Source of the DNA: JAKZVK01 sp965237575
Lineage (GTDB): Bacteria; Acidobacteriota; Terriglobia; Bryobacterales; UBA6623
NCBI GenBank assembly: GCA_965237575.1
Contig: CBDEGI010000004.1
Span: 930,001-994,000, forward strand
Direction of reading: 5' to 3'
Length of the DNA stretch: 64,000 bases
This document shows positions 39,264 to 48,967 of the stretch, in pieces. The notes beneath the pieces were generated by a model. That model saw only the letters and a list, made by a program, of their open reading frames with translations. It made no database searches and was not told the DNA's origin. The position numbers were made by a program, and so were the translations under genes. Numbering within the stretch: position 1 is the stretch's first letter; the number at the start of each line of letters is the position of its first letter.

Positions 39264-41341
39264 TCCGCAATCTTCTCACCGCGATCCTTCTGCTGGTACT
39301 CCTCCCACGTACCACTCTGCCACAGAATGCTTCCTATCAGCAGGCTATCCGGCTGTTGACGGAGGCGGACGATGAGTGGCAGAGCAGGAATATCGAGAGA
39401 GCAGCGGGGCTGATGAGACAAGCTGCACAGGAGGTCCGAAGGCTGAGCCAGGACCTTCAGATCCCTCCCGCTGAACGGAAAGGGCTCGTGCGAATGGCCG
39501 AGGAGCTATTGCAGCTGAGCGTTCGAACGCGCTCCCAGAGCTCCAATCCCAAACTGAAAGTGTATCTGGATTCTCTTGCAGAAACACGTCGCTTCTTTCC
39601 AAAACTCCGGACGACCTATGTGGAAACCACCATGATCGAACGGGGCGGCGGGGGACACGCCAGGGCTCCCGGCAAGCCCCCTCCCATACGGTCCTCCGTG
39701 GATGACATCGCCGAGCTAGGCGATCGTATGGCCGTCATCCCAAACTTCCGCGAAGTGCCCCTGATCGCTGAGAACACTTACTTTGGCACAAAATCCAAGG
39801 ACCACATTTTGGAATCCACCGGTGGCGGAGTCGCGCTTTTCGATTATGACAACGACGGCTGGCTCGACATCTACGTTGTCAACGCTATGGAGATCACTTC
39901 AAAGCAACAGTTAGTCCCTCACCGCAATGTCCTTTATCGCAACCGTGGGGACTGGAAGTTCGAAAGCGTGGCGAGACGGGCCGGGGTCGACGCCGCGGCT
40001 TGGGGCTGTGGGGCTTGTGTCGGCGACTACAACAACGATGGACATCTCGATCTGTACGTCACCAACTTCGGACCCAATCTCCTATATCGCGGCAACGGCG
40101 ACGGCACGTTCCGAGACGTGGCGGGAGCGCTGGGAGTCGATCACTCGGGGTGGAGCACCGGTTGTGCTTTCTTTGATGCGGACGGCGACGGCGACTTAGA
40201 CCTTTACGTAGCAAACTATCTGACGGCCTCTTGGGCCGAAGTTCTCGGCGCCGAACGAACCCGACTATGGCGAGGTGGGCCGAAAGTGATGTTTGGGCCC
40301 ACCGGACTCCCAGCCGCGGCAGATGTGTTCTACCGAAACGAGGGTAAGGGCGGATTTTCCGACAGCACTCGTGCGTCCGGCTTGGCCACGCCGGAAGCGT
40401 ATTACGGCTTCGGTGTCCTCGCCGCAGACTACAACCGGGACGGACTCGTCGATCTGTATGTGGCAAACGATTCGAATCCGAATTTGCTCTTCCGGAACCA
40501 AGGTGGCGGACATTTCGATGAGGTGGGGCTGGCGAGCGGCGTCGCGTTGAGTGCCGATGGTAGGGAACAAGCGGGCATGGGGGTCGATATCGGGGATTTC
40601 GACGCCGACGCACGGCTGGATCTTGTGGTTACGAACTTTGCCCATGACGCCAACACGCTCTATCGAAACCTCGGCGACGGGCTTTTCGAAGATGTGACTC
40701 AACCGGCAGGCCTCTATTCCCGTACTTTCAAGCGCTTGGGATGGGGCGTTTCCTTCTTGGACTCCGACCTCGATGGCGACCTGGACCTTTTCGTCGCCAA
40801 TGGACATATCTTCCCTCAGATAGATCAGCATCCCCAGTTGAGGGAGTCGTTCCGCCAGAAGAACCAACTGCTGATCAACGAAGCCGGCAAGTTTTGGGAC
40901 GTTTCTGAGGCCGCCGGGAATGGACTGCAGGTGGAAGAATCAAGCCGCGCCCTCGGCGTCGGAGACTTGGACAATGACGGGGATTTGGATTTGGTAGTCA
41001 GTAACATGGATCAGGCTCCAAGCGTTCTGGAAAACCGAACAAAAACTACAAACCATTGGATAGGTCTGAATATAACAAAAGAAGGACGTAATCATTTCTG
41101 CATTGGGGCCCGGGTGACAATCACCGCCGAAGAACAAACGCAGGTGCGGGAGATCCGGTCGGGCGGCACTTACCTTTCTCAGAGCGACCTTAGAGTCTAT
41201 TTTGGACTCGGGTCCCACGCGGGCCGCGTGGATGTCGAGGTAGTTCTACCGGGCGGTGGGCGGTGGGTTTCCAACGGGCTTGAACCTGACCGGCTCACTT
41301 CCCTGATGCTCCGCGAACGGGATCAAATCAAGCAGAACTAA
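39260..41341 (+). CDS. CRTAC1-like FG-GAP/ASPIC protein with helical N-terminus
   Basis: This 693-residue exported protein (signal MIRNLLTAILLLVLLPRTTL) begins with about 100 helical residues. FG-GAP repeats follow (FDYDNDGWLDIYVVNA, GDYNNDGHLDLYVTNF, FDADGDGDLDLYVANY, ADYNRDGLVDLYVAND, GDFDADARLDLVVTNF, LDSDLDGDLDLFVANG, GDLDNDGDLDLVVSNM), and it ends with an ASPIC/UnbV domain (GARVTITAEEQTQVREI, YLSQSDLRVYFGLGS). One loop (DFDADARLD) has lost a glycine typical of the calcium site. Its ATG overlaps the stop of the fusion gene, so both are made together. It is the third CRTAC1-type protein in the window, counting 27043. Confidence 0.85.
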   Translation: MIRNLLTAILLLVLLPRTTLPQNASYQQAIRLLTEADDEWQSRNIERAAGLMRQAAQEVRRLSQDLQIPPAERKGLVRMAEELLQLSVRTRSQSSNPKLKVYLDSLAETRRFFPKLRTTYVETTMIERGGGGHARAPGKPPPIRSSVDDIAELGDRMAVIPNFREVPLIAENTYFGTKSKDHILESTGGGVALFDYDNDGWLDIYVVNAMEITSKQQLVPHRNVLYRNRGDWKFESVARRAGVDAAAWGCGACVGDYNNDGHLDLYVTNFGPNLLYRGNGDGTFRDVAGALGVDHSGWSTGCAFFDADGDGDLDLYVANYLTASWAEVLGAERTRLWRGGPKVMFGPTGLPAAADVFYRNEGKGGFSDSTRASGLATPEAYYGFGVLAADYNRDGLVDLYVANDSNPNLLFRNQGGGHFDEVGLASGVALSADGREQAGMGVDIGDFDADARLDLVVTNFAHDANTLYRNLGDGLFEDVTQPAGLYSRTFKRLGWGVSFLDSDLDGDLDLFVANGHIFPQIDQHPQLRESFRQKNQLLINEAGKFWDVSEAAGNGLQVEESSRALGVGDLDNDGDLDLVVSNMDQAPSVLENRTKTTNHWIGLNITKEGRNHFCIGARVTITAEEQTQVREIRSGGTYLSQSDLRVYFGLGSHAGRVDVEVVLPGGGRWVSNGLEPDRLTSLMLRERDQIKQN

Positions 41342-41423
41342 ACCGGCACGGCCCAAAAGACTGCAGGCCGTCCAACCTCGGCGGAGCGGTTACAGATAGA
41401 AAACGAAGGGGAGGATCTCTTTG

Positions 41424-43574
41424 ATGACACGATGTACGTTGCCTATCGTATTCCTGGTTGTTCATAGCATCCTACTGGGGACTTCGGCTTGCACCAGGAC
41501 GCCCGAGCCCGTCCTTCGTGCCGGGGCGTACGCCGTCGACGCCACACCAACCACGTTTCCGGTGGTCATGAACTGCATGTTTCTGCCGAGGATCGCCAAA
41601 GAAGCCAACGATGCCCTGCACGCACGTGCGCTGGTGCTCGACGATGGTGAGAATCGCATCGCCATCACCGTAGTCGACAATTGCATGATGCCGCGAGAGC
41701 TCCTGGACGAAGCGAAGCAAATAGCCCAGCGAACCACCGGCATACCGCCCGAACGAATGCTGATCGCAGCGACTCACACGCACTCGGCTCCGGCCGCCAT
41801 GGGCTGCCTCGGCACGGACGCCGATGCCGACTACCAACGGTTTCTCACGGATCGAATCGCCGAAGCGATCGAAGGAGCAGTAAAGAACCTAAGGCGCGCT
41901 CGCATCGGCTGGGCCGTCGCCAAAGCCCCTGAATACACCCATTGCCGGCGTTGGATTCTACGACCGGACCGCATGAGGGAAGATCCTTTCGGGGAGGTGA
42001 CGGTGCGAGCAAGTAACGGCGCGGGGTTTGAGAACCCCAATGTAATAGGTCCGGCCGGACCGGTGGATCCGAATCTCTCGATCCTATCGGTGCAGTCCAC
42101 CGGCGGACAGCCGATCGCGCTCCTGGCCAACTACTCCATGCACTATGTCGTGGGCGCCAAGTCCGTCACAGCGGATTACTTCGGCCAATTCGCCGAACAA
42201 ATGAAACGGTTGATTACGCCTGAGAAGGTAGACCCGCCCTTTGTGGGAATCATGTCACAGGGAACGAGTGGGGACCTGGGCTGGCAGGACCCCAGTAAAC
42301 CGCGCCAACAGACGACCATTCATGACTATGCCAACGCGATCGCGCAGGTGGCGTATCGGACTTACCAACAGATCCAATACCACGACTGGGTGCCGATCGC
42401 GATGAGTGAAGCGAAACTGGAACTGTCCCGACGCACACCGAATCAAGAACGTCTCGCGTGGGCCAAGGACCTGATGGCCAAGATGAATGGCAGACCGCCG
42501 GCAAACCGCCCGGAGATCTACGCCCGAGAACAGCTTCTGCTGGCTGAAGAGCCCCGCCGCGAGTTGAAGCTGCAGGCCCTGCGCCTCGGGGACCTTGGCA
42601 TTGCCGCGCTACCGAACGAGGTCTACGCCATTACCGGTTTGAAGATCAAGGCACAAAGCCCACTCCAACCCACATTTAATATGGAATTGGCGAACGGATC
42701 CGAAGGCTACATTCCGCCCCCGGAGCAGCACAAGCTAGGCGGGTATACTACCTGGGAAGCGCGCACCGCTGCGCTGGAAGTCAGCGCCGAACCAAAGATC
42801 GTCGACACTTTACTGGAACAATTGGAGCTAGTTTCCGGGGGGCAGAGACGGATAGTGAAGGAAGAGCACGGTCCGTATTCACAAGCCGTCCTAACCTCGG
42901 AACCTCTGCTGTATTTGCGGTTGGACGAGTTCCAAGGGCCGAAGGCCTTGGACGCCACAGGGCATAACCACCATGGAGTGTACGAAGACGGCGTCGCCTT
43001 GTATCTGGAAGGTCTTCTGTGGTCGGGTGAAACGCAAATGAATCGAGCACCCCACTTCGCCGGAGGACGGCTCACCGTCGATCTCAAAGACGTTCCCGAG
43101 CCGTACACGGTCGAGATGTGGTTCTACAATGGGTTGCCTGTCGATACGAGATCAACAACAGGCTATCTTTTTTCCCTGGGGCCGGATCGCGCCGACGGCA
43201 AGCCCTATGACAGCTTGGGCATTGGGGGCACGGCCGGGGCGCCAGGCAAGCTACTGTTTACTCAGGGTGATCCTTCGGGACAATCGATTCAGGGCGCCAC
43301 AGACATAGGGGTGAAAACTTGGAATTACGTGGCGATCGTGCGTGATGGCAACAAGGTAACAGTATATTTGAACGGGAGGACGACGCCGGAGATCTCGGGC
43401 AAGTGGCCCAACAAGAACTTTGCTTCATCCGGCAAGCTATTCATAGGTGGCCGAAGCGACTCTGTTGCCAATTTTGAAGGAAAGATCGACGAGGTAGCCG
43501 TCTATAACCGTGCTTTGTCACCTGGAGAAATGTCGAAACATTTTGCCGCCTCCGGCAACGAGCCTGGCGGCTAG
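41424..43574 (+). CDS. Neutral ceramidase-like lipoprotein with C-terminal LamG domain
   Basis: The 716-residue protein has a lipoprotein signal ending LLGTSAC. Residues 35-460 match the neutral/alkaline ceramidase-like family: ARALVLDDGENRIAITVVDN, the metal motif IAATHTHSAPAA (near 110), NYSMHYVVGAKSVTADYFG, VGIMSQGTSGDLGW, IYAREQLLL, LRLGDLGIAALPNEVYAITG and LANGSEGYIPPPEQHKLGGY. Residues 495-715 form a concanavalin-type LamG/pentraxin domain (YTVEMWFYNG, WNYVAIVRDGNKVTVYLNG, GKIDEVAVYNRALSPGEM), likely for binding. The usual GDVSPN nucleophile motif is replaced by SGDLGW, so ceramide hydrolysis is doubtful. ATG 41424 has AGGGGAGGA upstream. It is the intact paralogue of the split gene at 21842. 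Confidence 0.85.
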   Translation: MTRCTLPIVFLVVHSILLGTSACTRTPEPVLRAGAYAVDATPTTFPVVMNCMFLPRIAKEANDALHARALVLDDGENRIAITVVDNCMMPRELLDEAKQIAQRTTGIPPERMLIAATHTHSAPAAMGCLGTDADADYQRFLTDRIAEAIEGAVKNLRRARIGWAVAKAPEYTHCRRWILRPDRMREDPFGEVTVRASNGAGFENPNVIGPAGPVDPNLSILSVQSTGGQPIALLANYSMHYVVGAKSVTADYFGQFAEQMKRLITPEKVDPPFVGIMSQGTSGDLGWQDPSKPRQQTTIHDYANAIAQVAYRTYQQIQYHDWVPIAMSEAKLELSRRTPNQERLAWAKDLMAKMNGRPPANRPEIYAREQLLLAEEPRRELKLQALRLGDLGIAALPNEVYAITGLKIKAQSPLQPTFNMELANGSEGYIPPPEQHKLGGYTTWEARTAALEVSAEPKIVDTLLEQLELVSGGQRRIVKEEHGPYSQAVLTSEPLLYLRLDEFQGPKALDATGHNHHGVYEDGVALYLEGLLWSGETQMNRAPHFAGGRLTVDLKDVPEPYTVEMWFYNGLPVDTRSTTGYLFSLGPDRADGKPYDSLGIGGTAGAPGKLLFTQGDPSGQSIQGATDIGVKTWNYVAIVRDGNKVTVYLNGRTTPEISGKWPNKNFASSGKLFIGGRSDSVANFEGKIDEVAVYNRALSPGEMSKHFAASGNEPGG

Positions 43575-43605
43575 AGGCCAGTTGCGTTCAAAGCCGCGAG
43601 CAAAG

Positions 43606-45276
43606 TCATTCCCGGCCCAGACGCGAAGCCAAGTGCGTTAACACCGCCCTGGTCTCAACGATCTGCTGTTCCAGGCTTTGTTTGTGTCGGACAGCCTGGC
43701 TATCAATTCTTTCTCCCGGGTGGGCCAGATCTTCTTCCAGCTCCTTCAGGTAGCTTCGAGAAAGCTCGAGATAGTGATCAGCCGTTGTCGGGTTATGGAA
43801 GCTCGCTCCGTTCACTCTGATGTAGACTGGCGTCGTATGGGCGACTTGGGTGTGGGCGGCATCGGCCCGGGCGGCGACCCAGATTCCACGTCCAACCGGC
43901 AGCTCCATCTCGATAGAGAGCATTTCCTTACTCTGACCCGGCTCCCCCGCAGAGACCTTCGCCAGCGTTTTCCCATGCCCCAGGATTTCCAGCTGACGTA
44001 ACGGGATTTGAGACGCCTGCCCGTAGGCTTTGGCTGAGATCCTTACTTCAGTGCCCGGTTCGACATCCAGCGTCTCTCCAGGCAGCCGGTCATTCACCGT
44101 AAATTCCAGCATCGGTCCGCTGGTGACGAAGGTGTGGCCTGCCTTTACGCCCTGCATCCAGCGGTCAAACGAGAGGCTATCGCCGGTATAGGTGTAGAAC
44201 CGGGCGTCGCCGATCTGCGAACACCCCTCTTCGAGGCCAAAGCGAGGTCCTCGCCCACACCAGGGAAAGTCTGAGCCGCCTAACGCTGTGAGCTTGTATC
44301 CAAGATCCAGGAAATGATAATAGTGCTTCAACGCCAGCGGCCCTTCCTGCGGACAGAACTGCATCACCTCGAGGAAGTCGAGCTTCCCTCGCAACACGTT
44401 GAGTGTCATTCCGCGGTAACCGTGAAAGGTCATCGCTTGATGGGCGAAGCCGGTAATGCCTCCCAGCTCGTGCACTTGGTCGAAAACACGGCCGTAGTTG
44501 TAGTAATCGTCTCGAAATCGGACGAACTCTTCCGCACCGAGCGAGATAGTGTGGCCGATCTCGGGCGTCCGGGGGCCTTCCTGACCGGGCGAGAGGATGT
44601 AGTCCCCTTCGCGGTAACGGCCCCTGCTGCCCCACGCATATTGAGAGTAATAAGTGGCCCAAAAATCCCCCATTTGGAGAAGATGCGCCACGTGCACATC
44701 CTCTGCTGCCGCCCAGCGAAGAATGGTCGGGTCGTCGCGCGGCGACCGCCGCAGGTGAATGTGATCGTCCCCAGAGTACCAACCACGCCGGGGCATGTTG
44801 ATCCATCGCTCCAGCTTGTACTCTTTGGAAAGGCTCTCGCCCGGGTTGAGGTTGAGCTTCACGGTTTGCGCGACGAACTCATATCCCTTGGACAGCTTGA
44901 GCGAATACGTCCCCGGGGGCAGTTGCGCCTCGAATGACCCATCGACATAGAAGGAGCCGTCGGGCTGGAGCAGATACCCTTCCGAGCGATCGTAGCGCCC
45001 GTACATGACCGGAATGGCGGCGTCCGGGATGGGGAGCGCAGATTCCGAGACCGCTAAGGCGCCCGTGACCCGAGGAGTGTTGCCGTCCGAGTCCGTGAGC
45101 AGGACCCGCACTGGCGTGGGTTGACCGGTGCCAGCATCGAGGATGCGAACGGAAAGCGAGGCCTCGCGGCTCGACTGAGCGGAATAGATGACGCTGAGCA
45201 CAAAAAGCCCCGCGCAGACCAGCCGCAGGCTCGAAAGAGACATGGAAACTCGTGGGGCCTTGATCAGCACTTCCAT
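43606..45276 (-). CDS. CehA/McbA-type secreted metallohydrolase
   Basis: About 556 residues with a signal peptide (MSLSSLRLVCAGLFVLSVIYSAQS, from an internal Met at 45243; ATG 45276 is the alternative start used here because AGGG precedes it). An N-terminal beta-domain (SLSVRILDAGTGQPTPVRV) is followed by a PHP-like metal core: RRGWYSGDDHIHLRRSP (HxH near 180), GGITGFAHQAM (near 286), LEVMQFCPQEGPLALKHYYHFLDLGY (near 315) and TALGGSDFPWCG (near 345). This is the pattern of the CehA/McbA family, some of which hydrolyse carbamate esters. The substrate is unknown. An IS6-type element lies only about 40 bases upstream, so the natural promoter is probably displaced. Confidence 0.8.
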   Translation of the reverse strand: MEVLIKAPRVSMSLSSLRLVCAGLFVLSVIYSAQSSREASLSVRILDAGTGQPTPVRVLLTDSDGNTPRVTGALAVSESALPIPDAAIPVMYGRYDRSEGYLLQPDGSFYVDGSFEAQLPPGTYSLKLSKGYEFVAQTVKLNLNPGESLSKEYKLERWINMPRRGWYSGDDHIHLRRSPRDDPTILRWAAAEDVHVAHLLQMGDFWATYYSQYAWGSRGRYREGDYILSPGQEGPRTPEIGHTISLGAEEFVRFRDDYYNYGRVFDQVHELGGITGFAHQAMTFHGYRGMTLNVLRGKLDFLEVMQFCPQEGPLALKHYYHFLDLGYKLTALGGSDFPWCGRGPRFGLEEGCSQIGDARFYTYTGDSLSFDRWMQGVKAGHTFVTSGPMLEFTVNDRLPGETLDVEPGTEVRISAKAYGQASQIPLRQLEILGHGKTLAKVSAGEPGQSKEMLSIEMELPVGRGIWVAARADAAHTQVAHTTPVYIRVNGASFHNPTTADHYLELSRSYLKELEEDLAHPGERIDSQAVRHKQSLEQQIVETRAVLTHLASRLGRE

Positions 45277-45312
45277 TTCGACCCTGGTGCCATCGACAGC
45301 ATACCTGAGCAC

Positions 45313-45970
45313 GGCATTGTCGTCAAGTTAACGGCAGTCGGCGACAATCGACCGATGGGATCACTGTATCGACGACACCGCTTTCCACCCGAGATCATCA
45401 GCCATGCCGTTTGGCTGTACCACCGCTTCACTCTCAGCTTCCGCGACGTCGAGGACCTTCTCGCCGAGCGTGGCATCGTCGTATCGTACGAAGCGATTCG
45501 ATCCTGGTGCCGCAAGTTTGGACCGGCGTATGCCCGCGCGCTACGGCGCCGACAGGGCCAACTCGGCGACATCTGGCACGTGGACGAGGTGTTCATCACG
45601 ATTTGCGGCGAACGCCATTATCTTTGGAGAGCCGTGGACCAGGATGGCGATGTCCTCGATATCCTGGTCACACGCCACCGAGACAAGAGAGCCGCCAAGC
45701 GCTTCTTTCGCAAGGTCTTGAAACACCACGAGAGGCCACCGCTTGCAGCTTGTTACCGACAAGCTGCGAAGCTATCCGGCTGCGCACCGAGAGGTCTTTC
45801 CATCAGTGACCCACCGAACCGGGCAATACGAGAACAACCGGGCTGAAGTCTCGCACCAGCACACCCGGGAGCAGGAACGCCAGATGCGTCGCTTCAAATC
45901 GGCGGCTCAGGTTCAACGATTCCTCTCGGTCCAGGGCCCGGTTCACAACCTGTGGCTGGCGAATTCGTAA
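45313..45970 (+). mobile_element. IS6-type element with frameshifted transposase
   Basis: The left end GGCATTGTCGTCAAGTTAAC resembles those at 5939 and 15754, with three extra bases. The transposase starts at 45355 (MGSLYRRHRFPPEIISHAVW). It contains the HTH segment, the first catalytic Asp (GDIWHVDEVFI), ILVTRHRDKRAAKRFF, and then after a one-base frame break near 45740 QLVTDKLRSYPAAHREVF and the catalytic Glu region YENNRAEVSHQ, ending LANS. A normal IS6 transposase is about 230 residues; the break inactivates it. No matching right end was found, and an unrelated transposase gene follows directly. Confidence 0.8.
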
Positions 45971-46028
45971 GAACTTGAGAGATCGCCCGCTGTTCTTGTC
46001 GCGTGAGCCGGAGTCATCCTCAACACGG

Positions 46029-47228
46029 TCAGGATGGCGGGCGTAAGATGTGCTGCTGAAGCGTCCTCGTCGGTTTCGCGATGGCCGTCACGCGAGGGAC
46101 GGCGAACACGGGCGGGGCGACCCACCAGCCAGCGTCTTCGCCTTCAGATTTCAAGCGGCGATCGGCGTCTAATAGAGTCCGCGGCAATGCTCTTCCCATC
46201 GGTAGCGGTTGAGCGTTGCGACATCCTTCCGTTTTCGGGACTGGCGTCCGTCCTTCCAACGACGCATGCGCCCGATGAGCATTGTAGAAGTCCTGGAACT
46301 CGAACAGTTTCTGTTCCAGGTCGGACGCGGACCAGAACAGTATCCGATCCAGGCATTCTCGTCGCAGGGTGCCGATCAACCGTTCGACAAACGGATGCGA
46401 CATCGGAACAGAAGGAACACTCTTGACCTCGGTCACACACAGCACCCGCAGGTTGGCCTGCCATTGGTAGAACCGGTACAGCGGATCGTTGTCGGAGCTG
46501 AGGTACTTCGGCGTCGCATGCCCTCGCGTGGCCTGGTTGAACATGCAGCACAAGGCTCTGCCATCCATGATGCCGGCATGGATCCCGAAGCCGACGATCC
46601 GCCGTGTGCACTGGTCCATGACCACCAGCACCCAATGGCTTCGCAAGATCGCTGACTCGCACCGGAACAGGTCGATGCTCCAGAGGCTGTCTTTCGCAAG
46701 TCCGAGGAACGTCAGCCATGAGGGGCCACACGAGTCTGGTTCCGGCTGGCGCCGAACGGCGAGAATGCGCCGAACAACATCTTTATCGATGGGAATGCCG
46801 AAGGCCAGGGCGATCTGTTGCGCGATCCGTGGACAACCCCAGGTCGGATTCCGCTGCTTCATGTCGACGACGGCGGCCATGACGTCCTGGGTGCGTCCCT
46901 TTGGGCCAGGCTTCTTCGAGACCCCGGATGAGAAGAGCTGGCGGTATTTCCGCTTGGTCAGCGCTCGATGGAGGCTCAAGAGCGTCGAGGGTTTCATGAC
47001 GATTGCAGAACGGATCAACCGGCGAGGACGCATGAGGAGTGCACACAAACCAGCGACCATGCGCTCGGAAGGGCGAAGGTTGGGTGAACGTCTCCGGGAG
47101 CGATTGAGGATCAGAACTTGCTGCTTGACGAGCACGGATTCGGCCACCACGGAACGGGCGCCGCCAGGACCGGCGAGTCGGGCCACGGTCGCCAACAGAT
47201 GGAGAAACAGGAAGGCCAGATCGCGCAT
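46029..47228 (-). CDS. Integrase-core (rve) transposase, intact
   Basis: This 399-residue protein has a basic N-terminal region (KRKYRQLFSSGVSKKPGPKG), a helix-turn-helix segment (NPTWGCPRIAQQIALAFGIPI), and a complete DDE core: WSIDLFRCES (first Asp), KYLSSDNDPLYRFY (second Asp) and SHPFVERLIGTLRREC (Glu). It closes with FQDFYNAHRAHASLEGRTP. It resembles IS3/IS481-type integrases, but the exact family is uncertain and no partner OrfA was found. All catalytic residues are present, so it may be active. It lies between an IS6-type element and an IS1-type fragment on the same strand as the latter, and appears to have inserted into it. Confidence 0.8.
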   Translation of the reverse strand: MRDLAFLFLHLLATVARLAGPGGARSVVAESVLVKQQVLILNRSRRRSPNLRPSERMVAGLCALLMRPRRLIRSAIVMKPSTLLSLHRALTKRKYRQLFSSGVSKKPGPKGRTQDVMAAVVDMKQRNPTWGCPRIAQQIALAFGIPIDKDVVRRILAVRRQPEPDSCGPSWLTFLGLAKDSLWSIDLFRCESAILRSHWVLVVMDQCTRRIVGFGIHAGIMDGRALCCMFNQATRGHATPKYLSSDNDPLYRFYQWQANLRVLCVTEVKSVPSVPMSHPFVERLIGTLRRECLDRILFWSASDLEQKLFEFQDFYNAHRAHASLEGRTPVPKTEGCRNAQPLPMGRALPRTLLDADRRLKSEGEDAGWWVAPPVFAVPRVTAIAKPTRTLQQHILRPPS

Positions 47229-47274
47229 GTCACGATCCTAACGAGTTCGCGAAATCGAAGAAATGTTCACGGAA

Positions 47275-47628
47275 TTAGCAATTCGCCATGCACGCCCAGA
47301 TGGGCTGGAGCTTACCACCGACGAACGTGCGAATCTCGTCGGCCTGAATCTCCTCGACGGCCAGTCCAGTGATCGTTCGATCGTTGAATCGATGGCAGGA
47401 GTCGGCGGCCCTTTCGAGCCAGCGATCGACCGTGTTCCAGGCGATTCGCTTGACGCGCGCAATGGCGGACTTGTTCAGGCCTTCGACGCTGAGGGCAGCG
47501 ACTTCGTCGAAGGTCGCGCGACGATGTTGGATTCGATGATAAGGGGTGCCGGTGTTGGCGCAGAAGGTCTTGCCGCAAGTCCGGCATCGGTATCGACAAC
47601 GCCTTCCTGTGTGTAGCCAGAACTTCAT
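47275..47628 (-). pseudogene. IS1-type transposase, N-terminal part
   Basis: The 117-residue piece starts MKFWLHTGRRCRYRCRTCGKTF, a zinc-finger-like CxxC region. It continues with a helix-turn-helix (LNKSAIARVKRIAWNTVDRW) and the first catalytic Asp region (EIQADEIRTFVGGK), then ends abruptly at CMANC. The rest of the DDE domain is missing because another transposase gene (46029-47228) begins about 40 bases further on. The start region abuts the palindromic end at 47655. Confidence 0.65.
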
Positions 47629-47654
47629 CGTTGACTAGAATCAACAACTTGGTC

Positions 47655-47675
47655 GTGTCCTAACAGTTAGGACAC
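47655..47675. repeat. Perfect 10-bp palindrome at the end of the IS1-type element
   Basis: GTGTCCTAAC and GTTAGGACAC flank a single A. Copies of CAACAACTTGG lie on both sides (47642-47652 and 47680-47690 approximately), suggesting a target duplication or subterminal repeat. It is upstream of the transposase start on the minus strand, so it may be the element end or its operator. Confidence 0.55.
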
Positions 47676-47689
47676 TACCAACAACTTGG

Positions 47690-48657
47690 GGTGCCGGGCC
47701 CTGGGGCTGTTGCGCATGGTAGAACGTAGGGTTCCGTGCTTGAATTCATCCTGGTTCCCCTCGCCGCCGTGCGAGATGCCGCTCGTGTAACCGACGGCGA
47801 GAAAGCTGCCGTCGGGCGAGTACCGAACGCAGCGATCCAGTCGGTCTGGCCCTCGGAGGCACGGAGCGCCCTGGAGAAGAAAGGCTTGGCAATGATCTCG
47901 CGCAACGCCTTGTCCACGTGGGTGCGGTCGGACACGTCGTGACGGTCGAGTAGCAGGAACGCGTGCCTGGCGAGCAGCGCCGCGACCTCGTCGTTCCCCG
48001 CCTCCTGCTCGACGCCGGCAAGCGTCGCGAGCTCGCGCGCCTTGCGCTGGGCCAGTTCGCGAGCCCCTAACTTCCGGCTAGCCGAAACGTACTCCTCCTG
48101 GAGTGGCGTCGGATCCGGCGTCCAGTCCCCGCGATCTTCGAGCGTCTGGATGACCTTGCGCAGATCCGCGCCCCTCAGAAGCAGGCTCGGATCGCCGACG
48201 CGGCGGTTGCCACTCCACAGCGCGGGTCTCAAGGCGAGCGTGGAAGCGTAGCCAATCGGGGTCGGTATCCAGAGCCTCAACGAGTTGCGCGACGCCGCGC
48301 GTGAAAGCGTCCTCGTCGCGGAAGAACAGCCAGTTCAGATCGCGTAGGGCTTGCGGCACTCGGTCTTCGTCCGTCTCCTCCCTAATGAGCGGGATCAATC
48401 GCTTGTGATGCTCGGTGGCGAACTGGAGACTCCCATCCGCATTCCCGGGAGGCGAGCGAGTGACTGGTGACCACGAACGCGAATGTCGTCGCCGATATGA
48501 TGGCGGACTCGATATCCTCCCTCCAGCGGCCTGTCGGAGGGATGCCTTTCCAATCGACCCAAGGTTCGCGCCCGAGCTTGCGCAGCGCCTCGTACAGCTC
48601 ACGCACGAATGCGACGTCCTCCCTTGCGTAGGAGACAAAGACGTCGCTACTGGTCAT
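47690..48657 (-). pseudogene. TIR-domain / WD40-type protein, broken and truncated
   Basis: The gene starts MTSSDVFVSYAREDVAFVREL, a TIR domain with the strand-1 motif, and continues YEALRKLGREPWVDWKGIPPTGRW and IISATTFAFVVTSHSLASREC. After a frame break near 48436 comes LQFATEHHKRLIPLI and LRDLNWLFFRDEDAF. After a second near 48210 comes GDPSLLLRGADLRKVIQTLE. A third, near 47815, leads into RYSPDGSFLAVGYTSG, the start of a WD40/beta-propeller domain. It is then cut off by an IS1-type element. The domain order TIR, linker, propeller is known from prokaryotic signalling and defence proteins. The C-terminus is lost. Confidence 0.75.
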
Positions 48658-48967
48658 GGCTCTTCTCGCCTGTCACGCGACCAAGCCCAGTGGGTGCTGG
48701 GGGGCGTGATTTGCATCAACCGGTGATCTTGTAATGCGAGACAGTCCGGCCAAGCACGTCGGTCTGATTCTACCTCTCGACGCATACCTGGTTGCTGAAG
48801 AGGGAACTACTCGGAGCAGTGTCGGCGAAAAGCTCTCCCGCGAGCTGGAACGCGGCGATCGAGCGGCATTCAGCGACCGAAACGGGAGCGAACGGAGCAT
48901 CGATCGTGAGAGGAGAACGAAGACCTTGCACCCGAGCCGCGGATTGGAGTACCCTGACCGTGGCGCG

